This document shows positions 32,654 through 43,689 of a stretch of 64,000 nt of DNA, in pieces. Made by a program: the position numbers and the translations under genes. This stretch comes from Galdieria sulphuraria (lineage: Eukaryota > Rhodophyta > Bangiophyceae > Galdieriales > Galdieriaceae), in NCBI RefSeq assembly GCF_000341285.1, contig NW_005178451.1:1-64000 (forward strand), read 5' to 3'. Numbering within the stretch: the first letter of the stretch is position 1; the number at the start of each line of letters is the position of its first letter. The notes below the pieces were generated by a model that saw only the letters and a program-made list of their open reading frames with translations, was not told where the DNA came from and did not search any database.

Positions 32654-34291
32654 CTATGGAATCTTAAGCGGTGAGACATGTTTAGAAGGAAAAAGTAGTT
32701 TAGCAACCGTCTTGCGGATCTTTTCAGCGGCAGTTTTTAAAACCTTCCTCGAGTGATTGCTTGAAATACAAAGCCTTAAACCTGGAGAAGGTCGAATATG
32801 CTCATTTGCCAAATACTGAGGGACACTCACAAAAACTCCTTCACTCCACAATGCTTCTTGCAACTTCATCATCCATTGCTCATCCATCGTATAACTTCCC
32901 AGACTTTTATCCAAACGTAAGAAAACGATAGGGCTTTTCGGATGGCTAGATATACGAATACCGTCCAAAGTTCCCAAAGCTGCTTGAAAACATTCAATAT
33001 TCTCTTGTAGCTGACTTAATCTTTCTGAACACTCATTTTGTAACTTTTCTAAAGCAACTGTACAAGCTTTTGCCAGAAAAGGAGGTTGTGACGCTGAAAA
33101 GCAATAACCGGCACTAGATAACCTTTGATGATTGGCTACTTCCTGACTACTACAACAGAATCCACCAACTGTTGCAATAGCATTTCCCAAGTCAGCAAGA
33201 ACGATATCTGCATCGGTTGATTCTAAACCAAAATACTCCAAAGCTCCACGGCCTGTTTTGCCTAAAACACCCAGAGAATAACTTTCATCAACAATCAAAC
33301 GAAAACGATATCGATTCTTTAGCTCTACTACTTTATCCAGAGGTGTCATATCTGCAAACTTGCTTGATATTCCTTCCACAATGATAAACCTTCTTTGCGT
33401 TATTTTACCAGATATTGGATCGTTCGTAACAACTTCCGCTAATATCTTCTCTAGTGCCGACATGTCATTGTGTGGAAACCACTTGACTGAAGCTCTCGAT
33501 AACGAAATACCTGTCTGAATGAAATAACTTGCTGCTTCATCGCATATAATCAGATCACCCCGCTTCGAAAAAGCAGGTATCACACTGGAACAAGTTGCAC
33601 TTCCAAAAGAATACAAAACCGCTGCAGGTGCCTTCATAAACTCTGCGATTCTATGTTCTGCCTCGATGTGTACGTCTAAATTTCCATAAAAGCCACGAGG
33701 ACCACAGGAACCACAACCATAACGTTTCAGAACCTCTGCACAAGCTTGTTTGATAGTGTCATCTTCCGCAAACCCCAAGAAATTGCAAGTTCCCAAGTTG
33801 ATAACTTTCTTACCATTCACCACGCAGTAAGCAGTAGGAGCGCTTTGTAATCTTAACACTTCTCTCGGTGACGGTAAGTAACTTTCTCTCTCCAAGTGCT
33901 CTGCAACTAACAGCTCTTCAATCTCCGAGGGAAGACTTTTATAAGTATCGTTCTCAAACAGATATTCTCTCACTCTTCGTGACAACTGCCTTTTAGGTAC
34001 AAGGGGTTCCGGCTTCCATTCGTTTACCAAGTTGTCGATTTCTTTTTCTGTAAGTCTTTCTCTTCTTCTCTTTGGCTCGTAGCTCTTTTGAAACCAAAGG
34101 TATAAAATAATAATGATGAAGAAAGACTCTACACCTAAATGGAATAACAAGTCACTATGTCCTTGTCTTAACTGTTGCCAATAGGCGTCCAGATACAATA
34201 AAATATACGTCCATATGTCATACAGTAGTCTACGGAGTGACGGGGTTGAATTGACGGTCAGCTTTTTTACTTCTGGTTCCATATTCAACAT
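32654..34291 (-). CDS. LCB1: Serine palmitoyltransferase subunit 1 (LCB1)
   Basis: A single exon of 545 aa from the ATG at 34291. The frame is open seven codons further but has no ATG. An N-terminal membrane helix (FFIIIILYLWF, about 60-70) precedes a PLP-dependent aminotransferase fold: NLGTCNFLGF, YGCGSCGPRGFYG, FGSATCSSVIPAF, VDESYSLGVLGKTGRG. At the place of the PLP lysine the protein reads ADLGNAIATVGG, so the lysine is missing, as expected for the non-catalytic LCB1 subunit that pairs with LCB2. It makes 3-ketosphinganine from serine and palmitoyl-CoA at the ER, the first step of sphingolipid synthesis. The conserved cysteine mutated in human sensory neuropathy (YGCGSC) is kept. Confidence 0.95.
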   Translation of the reverse strand: MLNMEPEVKKLTVNSTPSLRRLLYDIWTYILLYLDAYWQQLRQGHSDLLFHLGVESFFIIIILYLWFQKSYEPKRRRERLTEKEIDNLVNEWKPEPLVPKRQLSRRVREYLFENDTYKSLPSEIEELLVAEHLERESYLPSPREVLRLQSAPTAYCVVNGKKVINLGTCNFLGFAEDDTIKQACAEVLKRYGCGSCGPRGFYGNLDVHIEAEHRIAEFMKAPAAVLYSFGSATCSSVIPAFSKRGDLIICDEAASYFIQTGISLSRASVKWFPHNDMSALEKILAEVVTNDPISGKITQRRFIIVEGISSKFADMTPLDKVVELKNRYRFRLIVDESYSLGVLGKTGRGALEYFGLESTDADIVLADLGNAIATVGGFCCSSQEVANHQRLSSAGYCFSASQPPFLAKACTVALEKLQNECSERLSQLQENIECFQAALGTLDGIRISSHPKSPIVFLRLDKSLGSYTMDEQWMMKLQEALWSEGVFVSVPQYLANEHIRPSPGLRLCISSNHSRKVLKTAAEKIRKTVAKLLFPSKHVSPLKIP

Positions 34292-34799
34292 TACACGCGT
34301 CTTTGAAAACAAAGTCTTCCTAAAATAAGGTAGTCACTTGTCGTTTGCACACTTGAGGCGCAGAGGAACTTTGGACCCACTCGAGAGTCCGATTGTACAT
34401 CCAATAAGACTTAATTGTTTGGATTTTCCATGTTGGATAGTTTAATAGGAAATTGCGTTGTACTCTGAAATTTATTTGCAACAAGTGGTTTTGGATATCA
34501 AGTCATATAATGCCTATTTGAGATTCCTTTTTACTGGTTTATTTGGTTTCATTTATCTCAAATCGACATGAAGTTTGATAATAATGATATGTATTAGCAT
34601 CAAGCTTCCTAAGTGAAACAAGAATTCTCTTTCTATTCATCGAAAACATTATTGTAGATTCTTTTACTTATGGTACGTATCTGCTACAAGAAATATGTAG
34701 GTCTATTCGACATTTTCTCCAAAGTTGTGGAATTGGAAGAAATGCAATTCTTCAGACAAGTTCAATCCCTATTGAATTGTTGTTCGAATCTGAATCGAT
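34292..34799. other. Divergent intergenic region (LCB1/FUN14)
   Basis: About 500 bp between divergent starts. A 50-codon open frame beginning at an ATG at 34669 overlaps the FUN14 start in another frame. It could be an upstream ORF or a missed 5' exon, but I see no motif to support either. Confidence 0.4.
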
Positions 34800-35540
34800 A
34801 TGTTCCAACATATGTGGGATGAAGTTTCCAACTTGCTTCAGAAAAAGAAAGAAACACACTTGAAAATTTACTCCAGAGAAAGCTCAAAAACATGGAAAAT
34901 ACTCAAAAACAAGGACAAATCTTACCTTTTGCTCAATACAACTAGACAAAACGAAATGAATTGTTTGCGAGACAACGCAGTGGCTGCGGACCGGAAGATT
35001 CCCCACGATCTCTTTAGTTGTTTCTTACGTACCAATCAAACTTGTGCAACAATCCATAGTCAACGAGAATCACATCCTATACCTTCTTTTGTAGCACAAT
35101 CAGTATTGGAAGAGTCTCAATCCCAGTCAAAGTTCGAGAAGGATTCCAACTCCCTGTTATCCGAAAGTCACCAATATGGAGAAGAGCTAACCAGAGAATA
35201 TAAAATAAAGAGAAACGATTGGACAAGTGTTAGAAGATCGCTGTATAAAGAATTTGTTCAACCTGTTGGACAGCAACTTTCAGTGGGTACACTCTTAGGT
35301 CTAGCTACAGGTTATTCTCTTCGCAGAATAGGACGTTTTGCTTTATTTTTGATTGGCACAGAAGTACTAGTCTTACAATTGATGGCTTACAAGGGCTGGG
35401 TTACAATTCACTGGAATAAGTTGAGTCGAGACATTATCCCAGTTTTGGACAAGTCAGCAGCAGAGAGTATAATGGATATTCTACTGTATAAGATGCCCTT
35501 TACGGCTGCATTTTGTGCAGGACTGAGACTAGCTCCTTGA
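34800..35540 (+). CDS. FUN14-domain membrane protein
   Basis: A single exon of 246 aa. The first ~165 residues are hydrophilic and unrecognised. The C-terminal third (VGQQLSVGTLLGLATGYSLR, LFLIGTEVLVLQLMAYKGW, MPFTAAFCAGLRLAP) is a FUN14 domain with three hydrophobic segments and the G-x-x-x-G packing of the family. FUNDC1 in animals is an outer mitochondrial membrane mitophagy receptor with an N-terminal LIR motif; algal and plant FUN14 proteins are often plastid-located. Here the long N-terminus is unusual and no clear LIR is seen, so mitophagy should not be assumed. Confidence 0.8.
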   Translation: MFQHMWDEVSNLLQKKKETHLKIYSRESSKTWKILKNKDKSYLLLNTTRQNEMNCLRDNAVAADRKIPHDLFSCFLRTNQTCATIHSQRESHPIPSFVAQSVLEESQSQSKFEKDSNSLLSESHQYGEELTREYKIKRNDWTSVRRSLYKEFVQPVGQQLSVGTLLGLATGYSLRRIGRFALFLIGTEVLVLQLMAYKGWVTIHWNKLSRDIIPVLDKSAAESIMDILLYKMPFTAAFCAGLRLAP

Positions 35541-36368
35541 CGGTTTTAGTGTTCTTATGTATCTTAACTATCTCTTCAGTGATGGAGCTACAATATTTCT
35601 CAATGAAGAATCTAAATTGTAGAAAAATGGATTGTATCTCGTTTGATACTGTTGACTTGGAGTATTAGGATCAATTTAAAAGAAGATCAGAATGCAAAGT
35701 CATTTTATATTTGTTCCAGTTACTTTGATAGACCATTTGATGTTTTCACAGCTTGATGGGTTTCTCGTTGAAAAGAGCAAAGGTATTTATGACTATCTAC
35801 TCAGATAGCAAGTCTTGTCGATCCACCAGTAGAGAAGCGTGTCCATTTACACTCTTTATTCATGACCTTGATGCATTCATTCTCTATGGTCATTCTCGAT
35901 ATGAAACAACAGAAATGTTACATTCAAGATGGAAGAACAAAAGTTTTAATCCCATGAATAATCCCACAAATGCGTACTTTTATGATAAAATTTATTTGAT
36001 AATTAGGAACACTTCATCTCATTGCTATGCATCCAAGAAGTGATGTCCTTGTAACTTTATAGATATTTTAGGAAAATGTAGCCATTGAGAAATTGAACCT
36101 TTTAAAAGTTGGCCAACTAAAAGACACGCCTATATAAGTACATTAATAACATTAGAACATCAGTTTATGAACAACAACGAAGAAACCATATTATTGCAAT
36201 AGAGTCGTATGAATTAAGTAAAATATTGGCAAAATTTTTTGATGATTTCAATTCAATACATTTCAATTAACAACGAGAGACAATGTACGTTGCTTTCTTG
36301 TCTCCCAATTTGGTTTTCACTTTGCAGGAAACTGGTTTCCTTCACAGTGTTGACCTTAAAATTTGACT
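35541..36368. other. Convergent 3' spacer
   Basis: About 830 bp between the 3' ends of the FUN14 gene (plus) and the RFWD3-like gene (minus). A 96-codon open frame at 35753-36043 has no motif and ordinary AT-rich composition. No gene called. Confidence 0.45.
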
Positions 36369-37946
36369 TTACCATTTGTAGATGTGTAGCTCCTCTTTAC
36401 TTAATGTGCCCATGAGTGCTTGATCAGGAACATCATCTATCAAACCCCGATTCCAACGAACATCATAGATTGGAGAAGAATGACAAGTTGGAAACGTTTC
36501 TGGAATAACTTGTAAGGAGTGATTATCAGACTTCCATTCCCATAATAGGGAACTTCCTCGAAAACTTTCATCCGCAGTGAAGAAGTAATGACGGTCCTTC
36601 CAACAAACTCCCAAGGTTCGGGACAGCAATAAATGATTCTTACCGCCAACAAGTTGTGTAAATCTTTGAGGATAACTGAATAAACAGGCAGAGCTTCCAG
36701 GACGAACTACATTGCTACTGTAAATAACGTGGCTAGTAGGTGAACGGCTGGAACGATAAGATACAATCAACGACTTCATTGATCGATTTCCTTCGGATGG
36801 CATTTCTTCAAGGCAAGTTGCAAATATCGGTTTGTCTTGTTGCTTCTCGTCCAATTGCAATATATTCTCTTGATAGTAAATACCATTTCGATTTGTTGCC
36901 ATATCTACATAATATACTCCATCCATACCACCTGCTATCAATGATGTACTAGTCAACCAAAAAACAGAATGAATTCCTTTACAATTACTTAGTTTGGTGG
37001 AATCCAAATAGCCATCTGTTTTTCGAATATCATAAATAACTACATTGCCATTCTTCATTCCACATGCCATGTAAAGGCCATTCGCTGACCAGTCACAACA
37101 CCAACCCACATTCTCTAGTGAATAAGAAAGAACTACATTCATATTCTGCGGACATACTATTTTGAGAGTTTTGTCGTTTGAACAAGTGAGCAGCAAACCA
37201 TAACTATGGAGACCAGAACTTTGAGGATTCAAATACCTAATGTCACGAATACTGGACTCATGAATGGCGTGCTTGGATACACTTTTGTGATCACTCCAGA
37301 AACTCACTTGCTGCAAATATTCGTGCGTAGAATCTTCCTTGTAACCGGAATAGATACTCGTACCTTTTCCAAAAACAAAAGTTCGCGAATTCTTTAAAGA
37401 CAGAGTTCTTACTAACTGCAACGGAAACTTCCCTACACTCTTCTTTGTTACAAAGTCACTGTTACGTACAGATTGACTTAGAGTTTGATATTCACGAGTC
37501 AGTTCATAGTATCGCTGAGTCAAATATGCGAAAGAAGTCTCCAAACGTTTCAGTTGATTCTTCGTAATACATAATTCGTTAGAAAGCAGTTCCTTATTAT
37601 CTATTTCTTTTTGCCACTGTTGCTTCAATTCCTCTAGAGCCGTAGTGTCTTGCATAACTATTGACGTATGAGGTAGATAAATTCTTCGAACGTCCCTCTT
37701 TTTGGCTTTCTGATTACAAGTTGGACAAATAAGTCGGGTCTTCAACCACTTTGTTATGCAACTATACCCAAAGATGTGCCCACAACTCAAGCAACAAATG
37801 TAGTGATTACCAGACTCTGTAAATTTCTCCATACAAATACTACAAAAAATTTCGCTTTGAGAAAGGTTTCCTTGTTGACCATGAGAAAAGACGTCTTGCT
37901 CTTTGTTCTTCCCTTCATACGAGTCGCTCGTTCCTTCATCGTTCAT
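36369..37946 (-). CDS. RFWD3: RFWD3-like RING/WD40 E3 ubiquitin ligase
   Basis: A single exon of 525 aa starting at the ATG at 37946. A C3HC4 RING sits at about residues 35-80 (CSICMEKF...CCLSCGHIFG...CPTCNQ). It is followed by a coiled coil (about 105-165, LEELKQQWQKEIDNKELL) and a WD40 propeller (HESSIRDIRYL, LLTCSNDKTLKIV, WCCDWSANGLYMACG), ending in LSKEELHIYKW. RING, coiled coil, then WD40 is the RFWD3 order. In animals this ligase ubiquitinates RPA and RAD51 at stalled forks and damaged DNA in the Fanconi pathway. It is divergent from the reductase gene, with 52 bp between starts. Confidence 0.88.
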   Translation of the reverse strand: MNDEGTSDSYEGKNKEQDVFSHGQQGNLSQSEIFCSICMEKFTESGNHYICCLSCGHIFGYSCITKWLKTRLICPTCNQKAKKRDVRRIYLPHTSIVMQDTTALEELKQQWQKEIDNKELLSNELCITKNQLKRLETSFAYLTQRYYELTREYQTLSQSVRNSDFVTKKSVGKFPLQLVRTLSLKNSRTFVFGKGTSIYSGYKEDSTHEYLQQVSFWSDHKSVSKHAIHESSIRDIRYLNPQSSGLHSYGLLLTCSNDKTLKIVCPQNMNVVLSYSLENVGWCCDWSANGLYMACGMKNGNVVIYDIRKTDGYLDSTKLSNCKGIHSVFWLTSTSLIAGGMDGVYYVDMATNRNGIYYQENILQLDEKQQDKPIFATCLEEMPSEGNRSMKSLIVSYRSSRSPTSHVIYSSNVVRPGSSACLFSYPQRFTQLVGGKNHLLLSRTLGVCWKDRHYFFTADESFRGSSLLWEWKSDNHSLQVIPETFPTCHSSPIYDVRWNRGLIDDVPDQALMGTLSKEELHIYKW

Positions 37947-37998
37947 ATCGTTTCAAACCGCTTCACATTTCTTCCATTTTGATTTATTAAAGGATAAA

Positions 37999-39837
37999 AT
38001 GGCAGATATTGGTCGGTTGCCTGCTTTTCTGCAGCCGTGGTGTATCCAAAACAATATTTGTTTGCAAAGTAGAAAACCCTTACACTATTATCGACATTGT
38101 TGTGCATACAAACCGAAGATTTTAAAAGAAGATTATGGGCTTGGCTTTTGGCAAACTCCGAACTGGAATAGCCTATCGTGGTCAAAACCCGTTTATCGTA
38201 GCTTTGCGAAGAATTCCAATCGGTATGTTGCTCCTGAATATATTAGATCAAGACAGATGAAAAAGATTCCTTTTGGTTAGAAAAATATCCTTTCTTCTAT
38301 ATTGTTGCCTGGAGTCAAAGAATTATCAGATTATCGTCTTAGGAGGAGGCGTTGCTGGTGAGATGTTGAACCTTTTTGTTGACTATAAAAATAATATTTC
38401 GTAGCTGGATATGCTGCTTTTTCTTATGTTCGTATGGGAGGCGAATCTAACCAACTTGCCGTCCTATCGGAAGAACCTGTGCCACCTTATGAAAGACCTT
38501 CTCTTTCTAAGGGGTTTATGGATCCTGATATTCGTATGGAGCCTAGTGAGTTCTATACTTGTGCAGTAGGTTAGTCTATTCAGTTGTAATTTTGGAAACT
38601 GACGGAAAGATATTTTATTGCGTTTCCTTAGGCAATAGCTCAGTTACCTCAAGATGAGAAATGGTATGAAGAACATGGAGTCGCTCTCTACCTGAATACT
38701 CGAGCCCAGCAAGTGGATGTATCCACCAAAAAGATAATCAGTGAAAACGGTCATATATTTCATTATGAAAAGCTGATTATAGCTACTGGCTGTCGAGCTA
38801 GAAAATATTCTCCTTCTCAAGTACCCTTTAGTAACCTGGACGGTATTCTTTACTTAAGGAATATTGAGGACGCTAATATTGTTCGAAACTGGATCGATGA
38901 GTTGAAAGGACAAGGAAAGGCAGTTGTCATAGGAGGTGGCTATCTTGCGATGGAGATTACTTCGTGCTTGGTTTCAAATAATATTCAAGTGACGATGGCT
39001 TATCCTGGTGACTATTTATTGAATAAACTGTTTCCTGCACAAGTCGCCAAACAATATGAACAAGTTTTCAGAGACAAAGGAGTAGAGTTGCTAAGCAACT
39101 GTTTTGTGGAAAACTTCTATGAGCGAAATGATGGTTTTGCTTCTGCAGTTCGCTTTCAAGATGGCCGGAAAGTTTCTGGAGACTTTTTTATCGTATGTAT
39201 TGGTGCAATACCCAACACAGAACTTTTTCAAGGTCAGCTTCAATTGCAGAATGGAGGAATTGAAGTGAATCATCGCTTGCAATGTGTTGGATTTCCTGAT
39301 ATTTATGCTGTTGGAGACGTTGCTTCTTTTCCTCTCAAGGCCTATTCCAATCGTCCAGTTAGAATTGAACACGTGGACCACAGTAGGAAGAGTGCTGCTT
39401 CAGCTATTTTAGATATTTTACATGGAAATCCCTACGGAAATACGAAGCATCGAGATGATCCTCGATTATCTATTTTTCGAGCTGCAGTAGATACAACATA
39501 TGATTATGTTCCTTTTTATTATTCACGTATGTTTGATCTTTGTTGGAACTTTTATGGAGATAGCTCTGGTACTGCGTTTGTTTGGGGTTATGTGCCTAGT
39601 AAGATGGTTACTTTATGGATAGAATTATCGAGCAAAGTTGTGGGCATATTGTTGGAAGGTTGTAGTCCGTTTGAACATCGTGTGGCATATCGGGTAGCGG
39701 TTAATCGTCCCAAAGTGGATACGAGTGAATTGCAAAGAATAACTGAGGCATCGCAAGTTTTTGAATATCTGTTGAACCTTTTACCGGAGAAAGTAGAAAA
39801 GATTCGAACTACAAGAGAGGAGAGTGTTGACAAGTAG
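37999..39837 (+). CDS. Monodehydroascorbate reductase
   Basis: The FAD/NAD(P)H enzyme regenerates ascorbate from its radical in the ascorbate-glutathione cycle. IIVLGGGVAAGY (FAD site), PPYERPSLSKG, IIATGCRARKY, VVIGGGYLAMEI (NADH site), IYAVGDVASFP and RIEHVDHSRKSA are all present. Resolved junctions are introns 38358-38404 and 38566-38631, with the last exon running 38632-39837. The first exon (ATG at 37999) ends near 38275, but I could not find a donor whose phase gives the full NYQIIVLGGG strand. The only in-phase alternative (intron 38276-38342) leaves a 15-nt exon and a shortened strand. The ~90-residue N-terminus suggests organelle import. Confidence 0.88.
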
Positions 39838-39958
39838 TCGGATAGATATCACAAGTCCCTCAATGTTGGATAAAGTTTTGCTATACAAAAATTTGCTCTT
39901 AATTATTGTCAAATTGTAATCTATTCCTTTCTATTTCATAAGATCAACCAATTGAGCA

Positions 39959-41464
39959 ATGTCTTTGGCCTTCACAAACTCGTGTACCTTGACAAGACCG
40001 CGTTCTTTTGGACAAAAGGAAGCTTGTAAGAAGCTCAACATTTCTAATAACACTAGCTTGCTGGCCACGCCAAACTCTTTTGTTAATGGTATGAGGGTTT
40101 GCGTTGATATTCGCTGGATAGGAACGGCAGGTAGATCGAAGCAACTCCCCTCATCTTCCAAGTTGCAAATGAGCTTTTCGCCTAACCCCCGATATAAAGT
40201 TGCTGTCCTTGGTTGCACAGGCTCAGTAGGACAAAGGTTTATTCAACTATTGGAAGATCACCCGTGGTTTGAAGTGGTAGCCATCGGTGCCTCTTCTCGT
40301 TCAGCTGGACAAAAATATTCACAAGCTTGTCGCTGGAAACAATCCACTCCCTTACCAAAGTATGTATTCATTTATAAACTTTAGTCATTCTTTCTCAGTT
40401 TTTTAGTTATGTAAAGAACATGGAGATCAGAGAGTGCAAAGCCTCTCAATTTCCTGACGTCGACATTGTCTTTTCGGGACTGAGTAATGAAGTAGCTGGA
40501 GATATTGAAGAAGAATTTGCAGCAGCTGGAAAGGTACTTGAACAAATTGTATTGTGAACAGCTTTATATTTTTATTTTAGGCTGTCTTTTCTAATGCCAA
40601 AAATCACAGGATGGATCCGGATGTTCCCATACTTATCCCTGCAGTTAATGCAAATCATATAGGATTAATTGATTATCAAAGGCAAAGGCGAGGTTGGGAC
40701 AAGGGTTTTATAGTAACCAATGCCAATTGTAGCACCACTGCTATGTGTTTGGGTCTCAAGCCTATTTTAGATCGATTTGGTATTGAAGCCTTGATTGTGA
40801 CAACTATGCAGGTAATTGATCCATTTTTCAATTCTATATATGCTTATTATTAGGCAATTTCTGGTGCTGGATATCCTGGTCTTCCTTCGATGGATATTAT
40901 TGACAATGTGGTTCCATTTATTGGTGGAGAAGAACCAAAGATGGAATCGGAGTCTTTGAAGATTTTCGGACAGTTGGAAATGGAAAAGATTGTTCCAGCT
41001 TCTATTCAAGTGTCTGCAATGTGCAACCGGGTACATGTGTTGGACGGACATACGGAATGCGTGTCTTTGAAATTGAAGACTAGAGCAACGCCTGATGAGG
41101 TCATACATTCCATTGACCATTTTCCATCTTTTACTCGTTCTCTAAAGCTTCCATCATCTCCTGAACGAGATGTCGTCTACACGGACTGGATAGATCGTCC
41201 ACAGCCTCGGTTGGACCGTCATACAGGAAATGGTTTGTAAAACTGAATTTATTCTGTCAAGTCTCTTATAGCATTTTAGGGTTTACAGTAACGGTAGGAA
41301 GAGTTAGAGAATGTTCAGTTTTAGACATCAAGTTGGTTTTATTTGGACACAATACGGTTGTCGGAGCGGCAGGAGGTTCGGTTATCAACGCAGAGTTGTG
41401 TGTTTCGAAAGGAATCATTGCACAAAAGGCAAAGGAAAGTGCATATGCAGTATCTCATAAATAG
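39959..41464 (+). CDS. Aspartate-semialdehyde dehydrogenase (archaeal/fungal type)
   Basis: Five exons (39959-40359, 40407-40533, 40581-40811, 40854-41232, 41280-41464; introns 47, 47, 42 and 47 nt) give 440 aa. It catalyses NADPH-dependent reduction of aspartyl phosphate in the Lys/Thr/Met/Ile pathway. [15 protein letters not shown] is the NADP-binding loop, VTNANCSTT carries the catalytic cysteine, and ISGAGYPG and [10 protein letters not shown] match the shorter archaeal and fungal branch rather than the Gram-negative one. The ~80 residues before the enzyme domain look like a plastid transit peptide. A plastid enzyme of archaeal/fungal type may reflect transfer (inference). Confidence 0.92.
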
Positions 41465-42005
41465 TTATTGAGGGAACTTTTCAAAAGAGTTCGTTACAGA
41501 ATTGTGTTTTTTTATCGAAGCCATGACTTCAAATATCTAAGCATAGTTGAAATTTCAAATTAACTTGTCATTCTGCTAGTTGTATTTCTCCTTCTGTGTT
41601 TGAAACAGTTGTGGAGAGTTGTTATAGTTCCTTTGTTGTAATTGAGGGCCACAGCATATTCAATAGCATCTCTATTTAGAAAATGGTGCTTCAAAGATAG
41701 AGACTGAATAGAATTGTTTGGGTCAATGCAATAACTCTTTCGAATATTCTTTGGTCACTTTCCATCATTGCCCTTGCAATATATCTTGAGAAAAGACGAC
41801 AGCTACTCGTTGGATTATATACACATATCAGCATTCCTATAGAAACATATTTTGACAATATTGCTGTAAAAAACTTGCTTATGTTGTTTCCTACGACACA
41901 ATGATCAGTTTTTGAAGCAAAGATGAAAATATCCAAATGGACAGAAGAAATACCCACGTCTCATTTCTATCTTTCGCGGATTGACAAAGTTGCTTGTCTG
42001 TCTTG
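41465..42005. other. Intergenic, no gene seen
   Basis: About 540 bp between two plus-strand genes. A minus-strand frame at 41691-41957 lacks ATG support and motifs. Likely terminator plus the promoter of the Mpv17 gene. Confidence 0.45.
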
Positions 42006-42755
42006 ATGGAAAACACTTATAAGTTGTGGGTAGAGGTTAAAAACTCTTTGGACGGCACTATTCCAGTTTCAGTACCTTCTTCCATCCTAACAATTGCTTG
42101 GAGGGCGTATTTGCGAAAGTTACAAACTGATCCCTTGGTCACGAAGGTAAGTATTCAGTCTTATGGGGAAGAATGGGAGTAACTAACCACGACGACGCTT
42201 GATAGGCAATCACTGCTTCCATACTGTCAGGTATAAGCACCATCGCTGCTCGAGTATTTCAAGGAAATGGAAGTGAATTAAAGTCTAGTGAGATAATTCA
42301 TCAGATGACCATAGGACTTGCCGTAAGGTAAGTAAGTATCCTTTTCTTTGGAATTCGACTTGAACCACTCGACAATTGAATACAGAGCTCCGTTGGTCCA
42401 CTTCTTTCATATGTTATTGGATAAGAAAATATTTCGTTCCTATCGACAAACTTCTATTCCAGTAGTAATTGGAAAAGTAGTGTTGGACCAATTCGTGTTT
42501 GCACCTGCCATGACAGCATTGTATTACTATATCGTTGGTTTGATGAACGATGAAGGGTGTCAAGTCACAAGCAAGAAACTGAAGAGACAATTGTTAGCAG
42601 TTCTGAAAAAGGCCTGGTTATTGTGGATTCCTGTTAACTTGATAAGTTATGGTTTCATACCGTTGGAACTGCGCGTATTATTTGGAAATATAGTTAGTAT
42701 ATTTTGGACTGCCTATTTAATATCCACAGTTTCTTCTGCAAAAAAGAACAAGTAA
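42006..42755 (+). CDS. Mpv17/PMP22 family membrane protein
   Basis: Three exons (42006-42146, 42206-42327, 42386-42755; introns 59 and 58 nt) give 210 aa. WRAYLRKLQTDPLVTK, RAPLVHFFHMLLDKK, KVVLDQFVFAPA and AWLLWIPVNLISYGFIPLELR match the Mpv17 family along its length, with four hydrophobic segments. Members sit in the inner mitochondrial, peroxisomal or plastid membrane and are thought to form channels. In animals Mpv17 loss depletes mitochondrial DNA. There is no clear targeting extension. Which organelle cannot be told from the sequence. Confidence 0.9.
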
Positions 42756-42976
42756 TAAACGCACGAATGAAATAAAGAGTGACGGGACTTATGTTTGTTT
42801 TTAACTATATTTGTATCTTTTAGCGACTTGTGCAATATATAAGGTTAGGAATTTTCTCTTGGCCATATTAAAATAAAACCATCGGTTAGGAATTTTGTTC
42901 CTGAAGGATTTCTTCCCAAAGAGTTTATAGTTCGTTCAGTTGATGCCAAAGCACATTTCTGCTGATTGCGAAAAGT

Positions 42977-43689
42977 TCAAAACATATTCATTCGTTGAGA
43001 AGGCATATCAGAACTTTTCAACTTGCTATGTTGGGTTTCTTCTACAGAATCTAATAGATTGCTATAACTATGAACCATCGAGTGTGATGAGTTTTCGTCC
43101 AAATAAGAATCATTGGAATCAAAAGAATGGAGAAAATGAGTAACTCGAGGTTCTTCGGCAAATATATGGCGTCGAATACGTTCCAAAAGGGGAGGGCAAG
43201 GCGGATTTTCGTTCATCTCTGCGTCCTCATATTCATTATTCAAATAATATCCAATACGAATAAACTCCTGATCACGATAGGAACAAGTTATCAACACGGC
43301 TGTGATACCCAACAAATCGTCATCAGGAATTTTGTTTGGATTGGGTGCTGCTACCTAGTGAACAGTTACTATCTCGAAAAAGGAAGTTGAAAATTAAACG
43401 AATAAACACCTCTAACGTAAACTGAAAGCGACCCACGGTATCTGCAGGAAGTAGCACTTCATCCAAAACTTGGTCCAAGCTCTCATCCTTAGCACAACTG
43501 ACATAAATTACTTTCCACTCAATGTCTATATCGTTAACAAAAAGTTATTGACAAGAGCAACAGTATGAACTATTACTAACCCTGTTGTAAGGCTTCTCTC
43601 ACTTCATAAGTTATTTCAAAACGAAATGGGTCTCCAAAGAAACCAGGATTATTCAAAACATCTACTTGCAGGACTTCCACTGCAGACAT
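42977..43689 (-). CDS. ASF1: Histone chaperone ASF1
   Basis: Three exons (43689-43581, 43525-43410, 43354-42977; introns 55 and 55 nt) give 200 aa. The chaperone core is complete: VLNNPGFFGDPFRFEITYE, DIEWKVIYVSCA, LLGITAVLITCSYRDQEFIR, IGYYLNNEY, ENPPCPPLLERIRRHIFAEE, PRVTHF. ASF1 binds the H3-H4 dimer and passes it to CAF-1 and HIRA during replication-coupled and independent assembly. The ~45-residue C-terminal tail is serine-rich and acidic, as in other ASF1 proteins, and could be phosphorylated. It is convergent with the Mpv17 gene, 221 bp apart. Confidence 0.95.

Noticed and set aside
35753-36043. 96-codon plus-strand open frame
   Set aside because: No motif, no neighbouring exon, and composition like the AT-rich spacer.
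41691-41957. 88-codon minus-strand open frame
   Set aside because: No family motif and no splice partner; probably chance.
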